The notes: generated by a model not told the origin, from the letters alone. 10,360 bases of DNA from Bacteroidia bacterium (GCA_012031955.1 JAAURZ010000039.1:1-10360); one strand, 5' to 3'. Shown: positions 1-8,667, counted from the first letter of the stretch. Translations and numbers: made by a program.

Positions 1-1367
1 CATTTGCAGGCCGAAGGTTGCGGAAGGAGTCGTGGGACGATGTGCAGTCGATACGAGGCGCCGTAGCCCTGAAGCGCGATGGCCAATGGCTGCTTGCCAC
101 GCCAGCGCAGCTTGCGCGCGCCGCCAACCTGGAAGCCATCGATTTCAAGGGACCATTTACCGAGGTGCGCTCCACACTGAGCGGCATCTGGGTGAGAAAT
201 GATGATGAAGAGGGCCTGCTGGATGCAACGCTCGCTGAGCTGATTCCGGTTGCGCGACAAACTATCACCGAGAAGGAGTTCGGTGCCGTCATCAAAAGTG
301 TTGCAGGAGAACAAATCTATATAACAGGTGGCAGACTGTCGCCCCTCTTTCAGAAAGTAAAAGCGTCCGATCCGTGGATGGCGGTAAGGCAATCCAGCCG
401 CTGGCATTTGTACGATCCGGCGCAAATGACCGTGGCCTCGCCGGCATACGACACACTCGTATTTTACGGCCCTTTTGCCGCCGGAATAAATGCGGATTCA
501 ACCACGGTGTTCTTCACTACCGAAAAACGACTCGACTTCGTGAACGCACAATTCGAATTTGTGCCCGGCAAGTCCGCTGCATACTTTCTGCTGGTAACGC
601 GCGATAAATCGAAGATGCTGTTCGACAAGTCGGGCAACAAACTATTCGACGTAACGTATGAATCCATCCAATATCTCGATCGTGGCTTTTTTCTCATCTC
701 AAAAAAAGGACGTCATGGAGTGGACAAAGGGGTGATCAACGTGGAGGGAAAGCTGGTGGTGCCGATGGACTATGACGCTGCAGGCAACTACAGTGAGGGC
801 AAATTGCCAGTGCTGAAAAATATGAAGTTTGGCCTTACCGACCTGGCAAACAATAAAACCATAAAGCCGCAGTACGACAAGAACCTCATTTCTTACAATG
901 CCACCTTTGTGGTGGCGTACAAGGGCGGTCGGTATGGATTTATCACATGGGACAGCAAGCCGCACACGGAGTTTGAATTCGACGAGGTGAAACCGTGGAA
1001 CGACTCGACGGCGCTTGTAAAAAAGGACAGCCAGTGGATGTTGCTCGACATCGCCCACAGGGAGGTGCTCATGGACCGGATCAGGCACTACCGGGTGGTG
1101 CGCGACGATGCCGACGAAAAGGTACTGATTGTGATACAAGACAATCACTTCGGCGTTATCAGCAACAGACACGGCACTGTCATCCCGGCTACCTTCAGCG
1201 ACATCATCAATATCGGCTCGCCGGAGAAACCCTTCTACTTCACCGAAAAACACGTGGAGGAGGCTTCCCTGTTCGTCGTTATTTACTACGACGCCGCCGG
1301 CAAGTACATAACACGCCAGACCTACGAACCCGATGACTACGACCGTATCTACTGTTCACGGAAATAG
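1..1367 (+). CDS. WG-repeat protein, 5' end cut by window edge
   Basis: The reading frame is open from base 3 to a TAG at 1365-1367, giving at least 454 residues. A TTG at 18 could be taken as a start, but the frame stays open through the left edge, so the true start lies outside and any signal peptide cannot be seen. Numbering from that TTG, the protein is built of degenerate repeats of about 21 residues or more, each with a 'xxG(V/L/F)xDxxGxxVxPxYDxI' pattern. The clearest lie near residues 197-217, 231-255, 269-289, 304-324, 338-358 and 376-396, with weaker units near 14-49, 63-83 and 127-147. This is the WG-repeat (KWG) type, common in Bacteroidota and thought to form beta-rich repeat structures that may bind proteins; no enzymatic role is established. 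There are no catalytic motifs. Family assignment is fairly sure, function unknown. Confidence 0.75.
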   Translation, partial: FAGRRLRKESWDDVQSIRGAVALKRDGQWLLATPAQLARAANLEAIDFKGPFTEVRSTLSGIWVRNDDEEGLLDATLAELIPVARQTITEKEFGAVIKSVAGEQIYITGGRLSPLFQKVKASDPWMAVRQSSRWHLYDPAQMTVASPAYDTLVFYGPFAAGINADSTTVFFTTEKRLDFVNAQFEFVPGKSAAYFLLVTRDKSKMLFDKSGNKLFDVTYESIQYLDRGFFLISKKGRHGVDKGVINVEGKLVVPMDYDAAGNYSEGKLPVLKNMKFGLTDLANNKTIKPQYDKNLISYNATFVVAYKGGRYGFITWDSKPHTEFEFDEVKPWNDSTALVKKDSQWMLLDIAHREVLMDRIRHYRVVRDDADEKVLIVIQDNHFGVISNRHGTVIPATFSDIINIGSPEKPFYFTEKHVEEASLFVVIYYDAAGKYITRQTYEPDDYDRIYCSRK

Positions 1368-1649
1368 GTCGATTATTTAACGTTCCGTTGAACAAAGAAT
1401 CAAGTCAATAATAGTAATATTGTGCCGCCTGAAACTTCTTCGGTCGTGATGGGAGCATAAGATGAACGATGCCCAACAGCAGTGTAGTCGATATGCAAAT
1501 TGCATCTGACCTTTGTCAAAATAAATTTTTAACAGATGAAATAAGCATAAAGAAAACTATACCCAGTGGGATGTTAATTGCAACGACCCTTTAGGTAAAA
1601 ACTCTCAAGATGCGAATTCCATTTGTCCATTAAAATCAATTATTAACAG
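1368..1649. other. Non-coding leader upstream of the phosphatase gene
   Basis: This 282-base gap is visibly more A+T-rich than the flanking genes and contains no credible gene. It must hold the 3' end of the WG-repeat transcript and the promoter of the phosphatase gene. No strong hairpin plus T-run terminator is visible after 1367. No clean match to the Bacteroidota promoter (TTTG, about 19 bases, TAnnTTTG) was found. It contains an imperfect direct repeat, listed separately, and a 13-base near-perfect palindrome ATGCAAATTGCAT at 1493-1505, which could be an operator but may be chance. Confidence 0.6.
1493..1541 (+). repeat. Imperfect direct repeat, copy 1 (duplicated leader)
   Basis: Copy 1 resembles bases 1610-1655, which run into the phosphatase start codon. 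Three blocks match in order: ATGCAAATTGCAT (1493-1505) against ATGCGAATTCCAT (1610-1622), TTTGTC, and a 24-base block (1518-1541 against 1632-1655) differing at two positions and ending in TTAACAGATGAAA. The spacing between blocks differs by several bases. In this copy the ATG at 1535 is followed by AAA and then a stop, so it cannot encode a protein. A decayed tandem duplication of the promoter and translation-start region is the simplest reading. Confidence 0.6.
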
Positions 1650-1655
1650 ATGAAA
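1610..1655 (+). repeat. Imperfect direct repeat, copy 2 (functional start region)
   Basis: This is the partner of the repeat at 1493-1541, and it contains the ATG (1650-1652) of the phosphatase gene. The conserved 24-base block covers the A/T-rich stretch directly before the start codon. There is no Shine-Dalgarno sequence, as is usual in Bacteroidota, where an A-rich leader often serves instead. Confidence 0.6.
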
Positions 1656-3296
1656 AACACATTGTTATTCGTTGCCCTGCTTCTGACAGGAACAGCCACA
1701 GCCCAGCAGAATTTTGATGAGCGACCAAAACTCGTGGTTGGCATCGTGGTCGATCAGATGCGCATGGAATACCTGTACAGGTTCTACGCCAAATTCGGCG
1801 ACGATGGATTTAAGCGATTTGTGAACAAAGGATTTGTGGTACGTAACGGTCACTATAATTATGCGCCTACCGTGACAGGGCCTGGTCATGCCTCTGTGTA
1901 TACCGGCACCACGCCGGCTATCCACGGCGTTATATCCAATGAGTGGTACGACAAAGATGCAGGTAAGCCGTACAACTGCGTGGAAGATGCACGGTATAAA
2001 CCGGTGGGCAACGATGGTGGCAACGGCGATGTATCGCCGTTCCGCATGCTGGCTTCCACGGTTACTGACGAATTGAAGCTGGCCACCCAGAAGCATGCTA
2101 AGGTGATCGGCATGTCATTCAAAGATCGGGGTGCGGTGTTGCCCGCTGGTCACATGGCCGACGGCGCCTACTGGTTCGACAGCCGGTCAGGCGCGTTCAT
2201 TAGCAGCACGTACTACATGAATGCGCTTCCCGACTGGGTGGCAAAATTCAATGGCCAAAAACTGGCAGACAAGTACCTGGCCATGGAGTGGAAGACAGCG
2301 TTGCCTATTGAACAATATGTGGAGAGTGGCCCGGACGACTCTCCCTACGAAGCACGCATTCAACGCAAGGAACGTCCGACATTTCCTTATAACTTGAAGG
2401 AGTTGCGCAAACCTACCGACAACTATGACCTGCTGGCGTACACACCTTTTGCAAACGACTATCTTACCGAGTTCGCCAAAGCGGCCCTGGCAGGCGAAGG
2501 ACTGGGCAAGGATACCTGGCCCGATTTCCTCACGGTGTCTTACTCTACACCCGACATTGTCGGCCATGCAGTGGGACCCAACGCCGTGGAGGTTGAAGAT
2601 ATTTACATCAGGCTCGATAAAAACCTCGCCGACTTGTTCAACACACTGGACCAACAGGTAGGAGCAAACAACTACACCGTGTTTCTCACGGCCGATCACG
2701 GCGTTGCCGACGTGCCTCAATACCTCATCGACAGCAAGGTACCCGCCGGCTACTTCAGTTACAATAATGTGAAAGCGGGCCTGGACGAGTACATGCAAAA
2801 ACAATTTCCCGGAAAGCAAATCGTCAAGGAAATAAGCAACTCACAGGTTTATCTCAACTACGATGCATTTCAAAGCGACCCCAAATCATCGGGGATCGAG
2901 CTGCTGATTGCCACCGAAATGATTGTAAAATACTTGATGGCGGTGGACGGTGTAGCGGATGTGTATTCCGAATCAGTGTTGCGACAGGCCAACTACGAGG
3001 AGGCGGGCATGAAAGGAATGATTCGTCGTGGCTATAATCCCAAGCGCTCTGGCGACATTGTGATCGCGCTGGAGCCCGGATGGTTGTCGAGCAGCAGCGT
3101 GGTGGGCACCACACATGGCTCGCCCTACAGTTACGACACACATGTACCCATGCTGTTTTACGGTTTCGGCGTAAAGCCTGGCTCATCTGTGGTCTATCAT
3201 CCCATCACGGACATCGCGCCCACCATTTCAGCGATTCTGAAAATCAAGTTTCCAAATGGTTGCACGGGCCAGCCGATTCCGGAGGTGGTGAAGTAA
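1650..3296 (+). CDS. pafA: PafA-type alkaline phosphatase, exported
   Basis: The 548-residue product belongs to the type I phosphodiesterase/nucleotide pyrophosphatase branch of the alkaline phosphatase superfamily and most resembles PafA, a phosphate-insensitive periplasmic phosphomonoesterase of Bacteroidota. A signal peptide covers about residues 1-18 (hydrophobic core, then TATA-QQ). The two-zinc active site appears complete: D35 (VDQM), nucleophile T76 in TVTGPGH, N97 (SNEW), K158 and R160 (SFKDRG), D302 and H306 (TPDIVGH), D349 and H350 (TADHG), and H489 (TTHGS). Each aligns with a known PafA catalytic or metal residue at an offset of about 3. The K-x-R pair is the PafA hallmark for phosphate monoesters. 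Length is normal (PafA about 546). The expected role is to release phosphate from organic phosphate monoesters outside the inner membrane. No Pho box was recognised. It sits alone, converging on the transporter gene with 5 bases between stops. Confidence 0.9.
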   Translation: MKNTLLFVALLLTGTATAQQNFDERPKLVVGIVVDQMRMEYLYRFYAKFGDDGFKRFVNKGFVVRNGHYNYAPTVTGPGHASVYTGTTPAIHGVISNEWYDKDAGKPYNCVEDARYKPVGNDGGNGDVSPFRMLASTVTDELKLATQKHAKVIGMSFKDRGAVLPAGHMADGAYWFDSRSGAFISSTYYMNALPDWVAKFNGQKLADKYLAMEWKTALPIEQYVESGPDDSPYEARIQRKERPTFPYNLKELRKPTDNYDLLAYTPFANDYLTEFAKAALAGEGLGKDTWPDFLTVSYSTPDIVGHAVGPNAVEVEDIYIRLDKNLADLFNTLDQQVGANNYTVFLTADHGVADVPQYLIDSKVPAGYFSYNNVKAGLDEYMQKQFPGKQIVKEISNSQVYLNYDAFQSDPKSSGIELLIATEMIVKYLMAVDGVADVYSESVLRQANYEEAGMKGMIRRGYNPKRSGDIVIALEPGWLSSSSVVGTTHGSPYSYDTHVPMLFYGFGVKPGSSVVYHPITDIAPTISAILKIKFPNGCTGQPIPEVVK

Positions 3297-3301
3297 CGCT
3301 T

Positions 3302-4683
3302 TTAGATGGCGCCCAAAGTGCTCAGCAACACGAGCGCGATCACGATCGGACACACAAACCGGATAAAGAACATCCAGATAGCGGCAGGCGTGATCACAGC
3401 ACCGGATTTTCCCTTGAAGAAATCAGAACCGTCGCTGATCTCGTTGGCTATGCGGTTCGGCTTGATGATCCACCCTACATAGAGCGCGGTCATTAGCGCC
3501 ACGATTACGATAAACAATTCGCCGAAAATGCCATCCATAATGTCGAGGAAGCCGGTCTTGACCGTGCCTCCGAAATAGGGAAGGCTCATGTTTGTGAAAA
3601 AATCCGAAGCGCCACCTGACAATGCGGAGGGAATGCCGACGATGAAAGCGAGAATCCCGACCGTCCAGGCGGCTTTCTTGCGACTCCATTTCTTCTCGTC
3701 GATCAGCCACGACGCGGGTACTTCAATCATGGAAATGGATGATGTGAGCGCGGCTATGCTGAGCAGCAGAAAGAACAGGGCACCGATGATTCGACCCCCC
3801 GCAGGCATGGAATTAAAGACGTCGGGCAAGACCTGAAACACCAGGGCCGTGCCCTGCGCGGGATCTTTGCCGAAAGAAAACACAGCAGGGAAGATCATGA
3901 GGCCTGCCAGAAGCGCCACCATGGTATCCATAACGCCAACCCAAATGCCGGCCGACACCATGTTTTCTTTTTCGGCAAGTAAGAACCATACGTAATGAGA
4001 ATGCCCCAGCCAACAGCCAGGGAAAAAAAAGCCTGACCAAGCGCCGAAAGCACGACCTTGCCGGTGATTTTACTAAAGTCGGGCGTGAGATAGTAACGCA
4101 CACCTTCCATTGCGCCTGGAAGTGTGAGGCTGCGAATCATAATGCCGATGAGCAGTATGAATAACATCGGCATCATTACCTTGGATGCACGTTCAATGCC
4201 GCCGGACACGCCTCCCAGCACGATGAGGATGGTGGCAAGCATGAACACACCGAAGAACGGTATTACGTAGTATGCTGTGCTGCGGAACGTCTCGAAGTCT
4301 TTGATGAAGTCGGTGAATTCGCTTACGATGTAGCCGATGGTCCAGCCGGCGATAACGCCATAATAACTCAATACAAAGAAACTCACACACAGGGCCATCA
4401 CACCGCCGCACACTACCCAGAACCGGTTAGCGCCCGTATCGCGAAATGCGCCGATCGTATTTTTGCGTGTGAGCCTGCCCAGGCCCATTTCGTTATAAAT
4501 AAGCGGCAGCCCGATAAGCAGCACGCAGAGTATGTACACAAATACAAACGCACCGCCGCCATTTTGCCCAGTGATGTAGGGAAACCGCCAGATGTTGCCC
4601 AGCCCGACTGCAGAGCCCGCGGCAGCCATTATGAATCCAAACTTCGAGCCCCATTGGCCACGGTTGTCTTGTTGTTGCGACAT
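3302..4683 (-). CDS. Sodium-dependent transporter, NSS (SNF) family, frameshifted
   Basis: This is a LeuT-like secondary transporter of the inner membrane, expected to take up an amino acid or related solute with Na+. The substrate cannot be told from sequence. The N-terminal part (residues 1-239) has the TM1 signature GSAVGLGNIWRFPY, with A25, V26 and N30 matching LeuT Na+-site residues A22, V23 and N27. It also has the YY pair at 107-108 (LeuT Y108 region) and AFFSLAVGWG near 218. The C-terminal part carries the TM8-type ALTSSIS motif and further hydrophobic helices. The two halves lie in different frames. The switch is at the T-run 3968-3972 (A-run on the coding strand). One extra base there gives ...LPKKENMVSAG... 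and a continuous 460-residue protein of normal length. It ends in TAA at 3304-3302. Family call is firm; whether the copy is truly broken is doubtful. Confidence 0.88.
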
Positions 4684-4708
4684 AGGTAAGGTTTAAGATT
4701 GACGGGCT

Positions 4709-4738
4709 GAAGATTAGAAAAATAATCAGACCTTCAAA
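4709..4738 (-). promoter_or_regulatory. Possible Bacteroidota-type promoter for the transporter gene
   Basis: The 76-base gap between the reductase stop and the transporter ATG is A+T-rich. On the minus strand it contains TTTG at 4738-4735, then 18 bases, then TAATCTTC at 4716-4709. This resembles the Bacteroidota sigma-ABfr consensus (TTTG, about 19 bases, TAnnTTTG), but the -7 half matches only partly. Its placement about 25 bases before the start codon is reasonable. Treat as a weak candidate. Confidence 0.2.
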
Positions 4739-4759
4739 GCAGGGTTGTTACAGACGGGG

Positions 4760-5662
4760 TCAGCGTGCCAGCCTGAGCTGGCGGTCAATTACAGAAAGGC
4801 CTTCTTTAAAAGACAGCGGAGCGTATCCAAGATCCCTTTTCGCTTTGTCGATGATGAAACCGGTTTTCAGCGGCCGCCGTGCCGGTTGTTTGAAAGTATT
4901 GGAGTCGGTGGCGCTGATCAGCGATTTATCAAGTTTGAAATACTCCGCCGTGGCGATGGCGATGTCGTAGGGAGAGAGAAAATCTTTGCCGGAGATGTGA
5001 TAAACGCCCGTTGCCTTTTTGATCGCAGCGAGGTAGCAACCCATGGCCAGGTCTTCTGCGAGGGTGGGCGTGCGCCACTGATCGTTTACCACTTTGATCG
5101 GCTTGCCTGCCTGGAGGCTGTTTTTTACCCACAACACGATGTTGCTTCGGCTCATGTCGTTTGTGATGCCGTATACGAGTACCGTGCGAAGAATGGCCCA
5201 CTTGATATTTTGCTTCATGATAAGCTGCTCGGCTGCAAGCTTGCTTTCGCCATAGTAGTTTACCGGGGCGGGAGTGGCGGTTTCGTCGAGCGGGCCTTCG
5301 GTGCCGTCGAAAATAAAGTCGGTAGACACGTGCACCAGGTGCGTGTTGTTCAACGCGCACGCTTCCGCCAGGTATTGCACAGCGTTCACGTTGGCGTTCC
5401 AGCACTGATCGCGTTGCGTTTCGCAGTCGTCTACCTGGGTCATCGCCGCCGTGTGTATGATTACTTCGGGTTTTTCCTCCTTCACAACATTGAGCACCTG
5501 CTCGTGGTTGGTCACATCCATCGACCGGAACGCAGCGCGCGCGAGCTTAGTCGCCGATTCGCCACGCGCGGTTGCGATCGGGTAAACACCCGGATCGTTT
5601 TGTAGTAACGCAATAAGCTTTTGTCCAAGCAAGCCGTTGGAGCCGGTCACAAGAATGCGCAT
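4760..5662 (-). CDS. RmlD-like SDR-family NAD(P)-dependent reductase
   Basis: This intact 300-residue extended short-chain dehydrogenase/reductase resembles dTDP-4-dehydrorhamnose reductase (RmlD/RfbD). It has the N-terminal Rossmann motif TGSNGLLG (residues 6-13), DV at 49-50, HTAAMTQVDDCE (70-81), the STDFIFDG block (113-120) with the catalytic Ser/Thr, and the catalytic Y137-xxx-K141 in YYGESK. A substrate-domain block WRTPT follows at 196-200. RmlD converts dTDP-4-keto-rhamnose to dTDP-rhamnose for surface polysaccharide, but no other rml gene is nearby. Another sugar-nucleotide or unrelated substrate is possible, since many Bacteroidota genomes carry stand-alone relatives. The ATG lies 23 bases after the restored stop of the isomerase gene, with an A-rich leader and no Shine-Dalgarno sequence, so co-transcription is likely. 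Family sure, substrate unsure. Confidence 0.85.
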   Translation of the reverse strand: MRILVTGSNGLLGQKLIALLQNDPGVYPIATARGESATKLARAAFRSMDVTNHEQVLNVVKEEKPEVIIHTAAMTQVDDCETQRDQCWNANVNAVQYLAEACALNNTHLVHVSTDFIFDGTEGPLDETATPAPVNYYGESKLAAEQLIMKQNIKWAILRTVLVYGITNDMSRSNIVLWVKNSLQAGKPIKVVNDQWRTPTLAEDLAMGCYLAAIKKATGVYHISGKDFLSPYDIAIATAEYFKLDKSLISATDSNTFKQPARRPLKTGFIIDKAKRDLGYAPLSFKEGLSVIDRQLRLAR

Positions 5663-5685
5663 GGGTTGTTTTTGTTTTTTGAGGG

Positions 5686-6553
5686 CTATTTGTCTTCGGG
5701 ATAGTGGTATCCGTATTCTTTTTCGATTTTTTTCTTCTTCATTTCTTCCACCGTCACCGTGATGCGCACATCTTTCACAGGACGTCGCGACCGTCCTTCT
5801 CTACCGCAGCAATTTTGTCAATCACCTCCAACCCCTTTATCACCTTTCCGAACACCGTGTACTGATCGTCGAGGTGGGGCACGCCGCCCACCGTGGTATA
5901 TGCTTCTAGTCGGTCGGCAGGCACCTCCCTGTGCACGTTTATGTTCAGTTCCTTTTCACACATTGGCGCTAATTCAAAAATGGCCTTTTTGTACGCCTCC
6001 ATGTCGCCGGAATAATATAACTGCGAGAGCGTGTCTTGCAGGTAGGTGAAGCCCTCCTTTTGTGCAAGCTGGCCGATACCCTGGTTGAGCTTGTTCGGAT
6101 CGATGGTCAGTTCTTCCCTGGGATATTTTATTCCTTGCACGATATAGAACTGGCTGCCGCTGGATTTTTTTTCCGGATTCACCTGGTCGCCGTGCGCGCG
6201 GCCGACAGCGCACCTTTCTCATGAAACAGTTTTGTATTAAACTCCGCGTCTACCGTGTAGCCGGGGCCACCCTGGCCAAGCGGCTGGCCGGGTTGCGCTT
6301 TTTTCGAATCAGGGTCGCCACCCTGTATCATGAATCCATCGATTACGCGATGGAACAGCATACTGTCGAAATAGTGTTCCTTAGCCAGTTTAATGAAGTT
6401 GGCCTTGTGCTTGGGGGTTTCATCATACAGAATGGCCACCATGTCTCCATATTCCGTTTTGATCGTGACCACATAGTCGGTCTTCGTTTGCGCGCATCCT
6501 GTTATCATACAATAGCTGGCGATTATCAATAGTGAAAGAAATTTCCGTGTCAT
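5686..6553 (-). CDS. Cyclophilin-type peptidyl-prolyl isomerase lipoprotein, two frameshifts
   Basis: The product catalyses cis-trans isomerisation of Xaa-Pro bonds during folding of envelope proteins. A lipoprotein signal ends in the lipobox ITGC with C20, so it is probably membrane-anchored outside the cytoplasm. The cyclophilin core shows FHRVIDGFMIQGGDP (R69, F74, M75 and Q77, matching human CypA R55, F60, M61 and Q63) and GSQFYIVQG (F136, near CypA F113). A roughly 70-residue mostly helical insert then precedes HLDDQYTVFGKV, where CypA W121 and H126 are replaced by H and Y. Such inserts occur in Bacteroidota homologues. Three reading frames are needed. One extra base near 6190-6191 restores ARTGDQVNPEKKSSGSQ, and one near 5783-5784 restores GRDRPVKDVRITV through to a TAG at 5688-5686. 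The repaired protein has 289 residues. The gap to hemC upstream is 62 bases. Confidence 0.88.
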
Positions 6554-6615
6554 AGCAGATTCAAGTTTTCAGGGCAGTAAAATTAATGGATTTATCGTTC
6601 ACTCGCTGAAGGAGT

Positions 6616-7548
6616 TTACGACCCCACGGTCTGCCTTATCTCTTGCAAGATAGCCGCGCCGCCGTTTTCCAGCACTTCCAGCGCCACGCCTTTACCAAGC
6701 TCTTTGCCCTCCGACGGCATGGCGGATCGTTTCACTTTTACCACCTGTTTTCCATCGAGGGAAATAATACCCGCTTTAAGTGTGATGAGGTTGCCCTCGA
6801 AGTGGGCATAACCGAACGCGGGTATGCTGCACCCGCCGTGCAACGTTTTAAGGAAAGCGCGCTCGGTACGTATGCAGTCTTCTGTTTCGCTGTGGTTGAC
6901 CCAACGTTCCACAGCGCTCTTTTTTTCGAACGCCAGTTTCTTGTGACACTCAATGGCGATGCTGCCCTGACCTACCGGCGGCACGAAGTAGCTGGTTTCA
7001 ATCTCTTCAACAATATGCGCATCGAACCCCATGCGATGCACGCCGGCGTAGGCCAGCAGCAGCACATCGCAGTCGCCCTGCTGCAACTTGGTGAGCCGGG
7101 TTTGCAGATTGCCACGCACCGCTACCGGGTTCGCATCGGGATAAAAGTGTTTGAGGAAGGCAACGCGACGTGTAGACGATGTGCCGACACGCACGCCAGG
7201 TGTCGCGAGTCTGATCTTCGGGTTAGTGCCCACCACCACATCGTTCACTTTTTCGCGCTCGCTGAAGCCGACCAGTTCCAGTTCGTCGGGCAATTCTGAG
7301 GCGAGATCTTTGGCGCTGTGCACCGCAATATCGATATCGCCGGCTAAGAGGTGCGCTTCAATTTCTTCGGTGAACACGCCTTTGCTGCCTATCTTGGCGA
7401 TAGACACGTCGAGGATTTTGTCGCCCCGCGTGTCGATGGGCACGATCTCGGTGTGAAAGCCCGACGACTTCAGGCAGGAGGCCACGTAGTCTGCCTGCCA
7501 CAAGGCGAGCTTGCTTGCCCGCGTGCCTATTCGAATGGTTTTGTTCAT
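6616..7548 (-). CDS. hemC: Porphobilinogen deaminase (hydroxymethylbilane synthase)
   Basis: HemC joins four porphobilinogen molecules into hydroxymethylbilane, a common step of haem and other tetrapyrrole synthesis, in the cytoplasm. The 310-residue protein is full length (E. coli about 313). It opens with IRIGTRASKLALWQA (5-19) and includes KGVFTEEIE (56-64), the catalytic-aspartate block HSAKDL (77-82, D81), GTSSTRR (122-128), RGNLQTRL (145-152) and the dipyrromethane-cofactor cysteine C240 in LHGGCSIPAFGY. All core residues seen are intact and there is no frameshift. The ATG overlaps the holB stop by four bases (ATGA at 7548-7545), which implies translational coupling. No other haem-pathway gene is in the window. 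Confidence 0.97.
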   Translation of the reverse strand: MNKTIRIGTRASKLALWQADYVASCLKSSGFHTEIVPIDTRGDKILDVSIAKIGSKGVFTEEIEAHLLAGDIDIAVHSAKDLASELPDELELVGFSEREKVNDVVVGTNPKIRLATPGVRVGTSSTRRVAFLKHFYPDANPVAVRGNLQTRLTKLQQGDCDVLLLAYAGVHRMGFDAHIVEEIETSYFVPPVGQGSIAIECHKKLAFEKKSAVERWVNHSETEDCIRTERAFLKTLHGGCSIPAFGYAHFEGNLITLKAGIISLDGKQVVKVKRSAMPSEGKELGKGVALEVLENGGAAILQEIRQTVGS

Positions 7549-8663
7549 GGTTTGATCGTGTGCGCTAGTTTGAGGGAAAGGTCGAGGAAAATCATTTTGG
7601 CGCTGCCGTTGCGTTCGAGGTGGTAGCTTGCGTCGTTGATGAGTGTGAAAGACTTTCCGAGTTTCTCCACATCCATCACCTTGCTGAAGTCTTGCGCGAA
7701 CTTGAACTCGTCGCCCTGCACGCGGTTGATGGACGCACCGGATAGACTGAGCAATGTTTCGCGCATCATGTTGGTGCTGTAGCGCATCAGATTTTTCTGG
7801 CTCAACTTGTCGAGCCCGTGATATTCATCTGCGAGTGTCACCAGGTCGGCATAGCTGTGTTTGAAGCAGGCACGCATCCAGTTGGTGAAACGCGCCGCGT
7901 TTGTCGTCTTCCGCTTTGTCGAGCAGGCCCATCGCCATATTGATATTGCCTTCGGCCAGGTTGGCAATCTTCTTTGCCCTGGCGTTGTCGAGTTCATTGT
8001 TGCTTACGAGAAATTGTTCCATCTCATTGTCCGAAAGCAAACGGATGGTGACGATCTGCGTGCGCGATAGGATAGTGGGTAGCAGCTTGTCGGCCGCGTT
8101 GGTAGCGAGGATGAAGTAGGTATGTGGTGGTGGTTCTTCCAGAATTTTTAGGATGCCGTTGGCGGCACTGGGGTGCATGAGTTCGGGCTGCCAGATGATC
8201 ATCACCTTGTAAGGGCTCTCGAACGGTTTGAGCGAAAGTGTTTTGATTATCTCGCGGCTCTCTTCGCGCGAAATGATCGCCTGCTTGTCTTCGCCCCCGT
8301 AGTAGTTGGTCCAGTCGTCGAGGTTGCCGAAGGGTTGCTCGGTGAGAAACGACCGCCAGCTTTTCATTATTTCCGCTTTGAAGCGCTCTGGGTCTTTGTC
8401 ACCCTTTACGTTGCTTAACGGAAACACGAAGTGCGTGTCGGGGTGAATGTATTTGAGATTTTTAGAGCACGCCGCGCACGTGCCGCAGGCGTCGTCGCCT
8501 TTGTTTCGCAGTGCAGGTAGGTGGCATAAGCGATTGCCATCGGCAGGTTGAGCGCACCTTCCGCGCCTACGAACAGCTGGGCGTGCGCCATGTGCTGGTT
8601 TTTCACAGCATCCGTAAGCATCGACTTGGTGTCGTTCAGGCCGGGTATATCTCTAAAAGTCAT
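7545..8663 (-). CDS. holB: DNA polymerase III subunit delta-prime, two apparent frameshifts
   Basis: Delta-prime is a clamp-loader subunit that helps place the sliding clamp on DNA; it is essential in bacteria. Repaired, the protein has about 372 residues. It begins MTFRDIPGLND, then AHAQLFVGAEGALNLPMA, a P-loop position that has lost the Gly-Lys-Ser/Thr and so probably binds no ATP. A zinc module follows with C52, C60, C63 and C66, the same spacing pattern as E. coli delta-prime, then IHPDTHFVFP. Further on are KILEEPPPHTYFILAT (173-188) and LLPTILSRTQ with the SR of the arginine-finger region (200-201), then a helical C-terminal domain. One extra base at T-run 8500-8502 restores ETKGDDACGTC. 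Near 7900-7902 one base too many (or two too few) separates EDDK from AARFTNWMRACF. The stop overlaps the hemC start. The upstream gene runs into holB in frame (see findings). Confidence 0.9.
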
Positions 8664-8667
8664 TGAG

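Noticed and set aside
699..1253. A 184-codon minus-strand open frame inside the WG-repeat gene
   Set aside because: The plus-strand frame has clear repeat periodicity; the reverse frame has no domain and no plausible leader.
1370..1395. Possible terminator hairpin after the WG-repeat gene (TTAACG / CGTTGAA)
   Set aside because: The arms are short and mismatched, and no T-run follows.
2187..2819. A 210-codon minus-strand open frame inside the phosphatase gene
   Set aside because: The plus strand carries the phosphatase's D302/H306 and D349/H350 metal-site blocks here; the reverse frame is a compositional shadow.
3280..3320. Possible bidirectional terminator between the convergent phosphatase and transporter genes
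   Set aside because: Only five bases separate the stops, and I could not find a convincing hairpin followed by a T-run on either strand.
4745..5605. A 286-codon plus-strand open frame opposite the RmlD-like gene
   Set aside because: The opposite strand encodes a complete Rossmann-fold reductase with all motifs; this frame shows no recognisable domain and is an antisense shadow.
6643..7299. A 218-codon plus-strand open frame opposite hemC
   Set aside because: It is antisense to a fully conserved hemC and has no recognisable motif.
7825..7997. Overlapping frames at 7825-7997 as two separate genes
   Set aside because: The two frames together cover one delta-prime protein without loss of sequence, so this is a frame break in holB rather than an overlapping gene pair.
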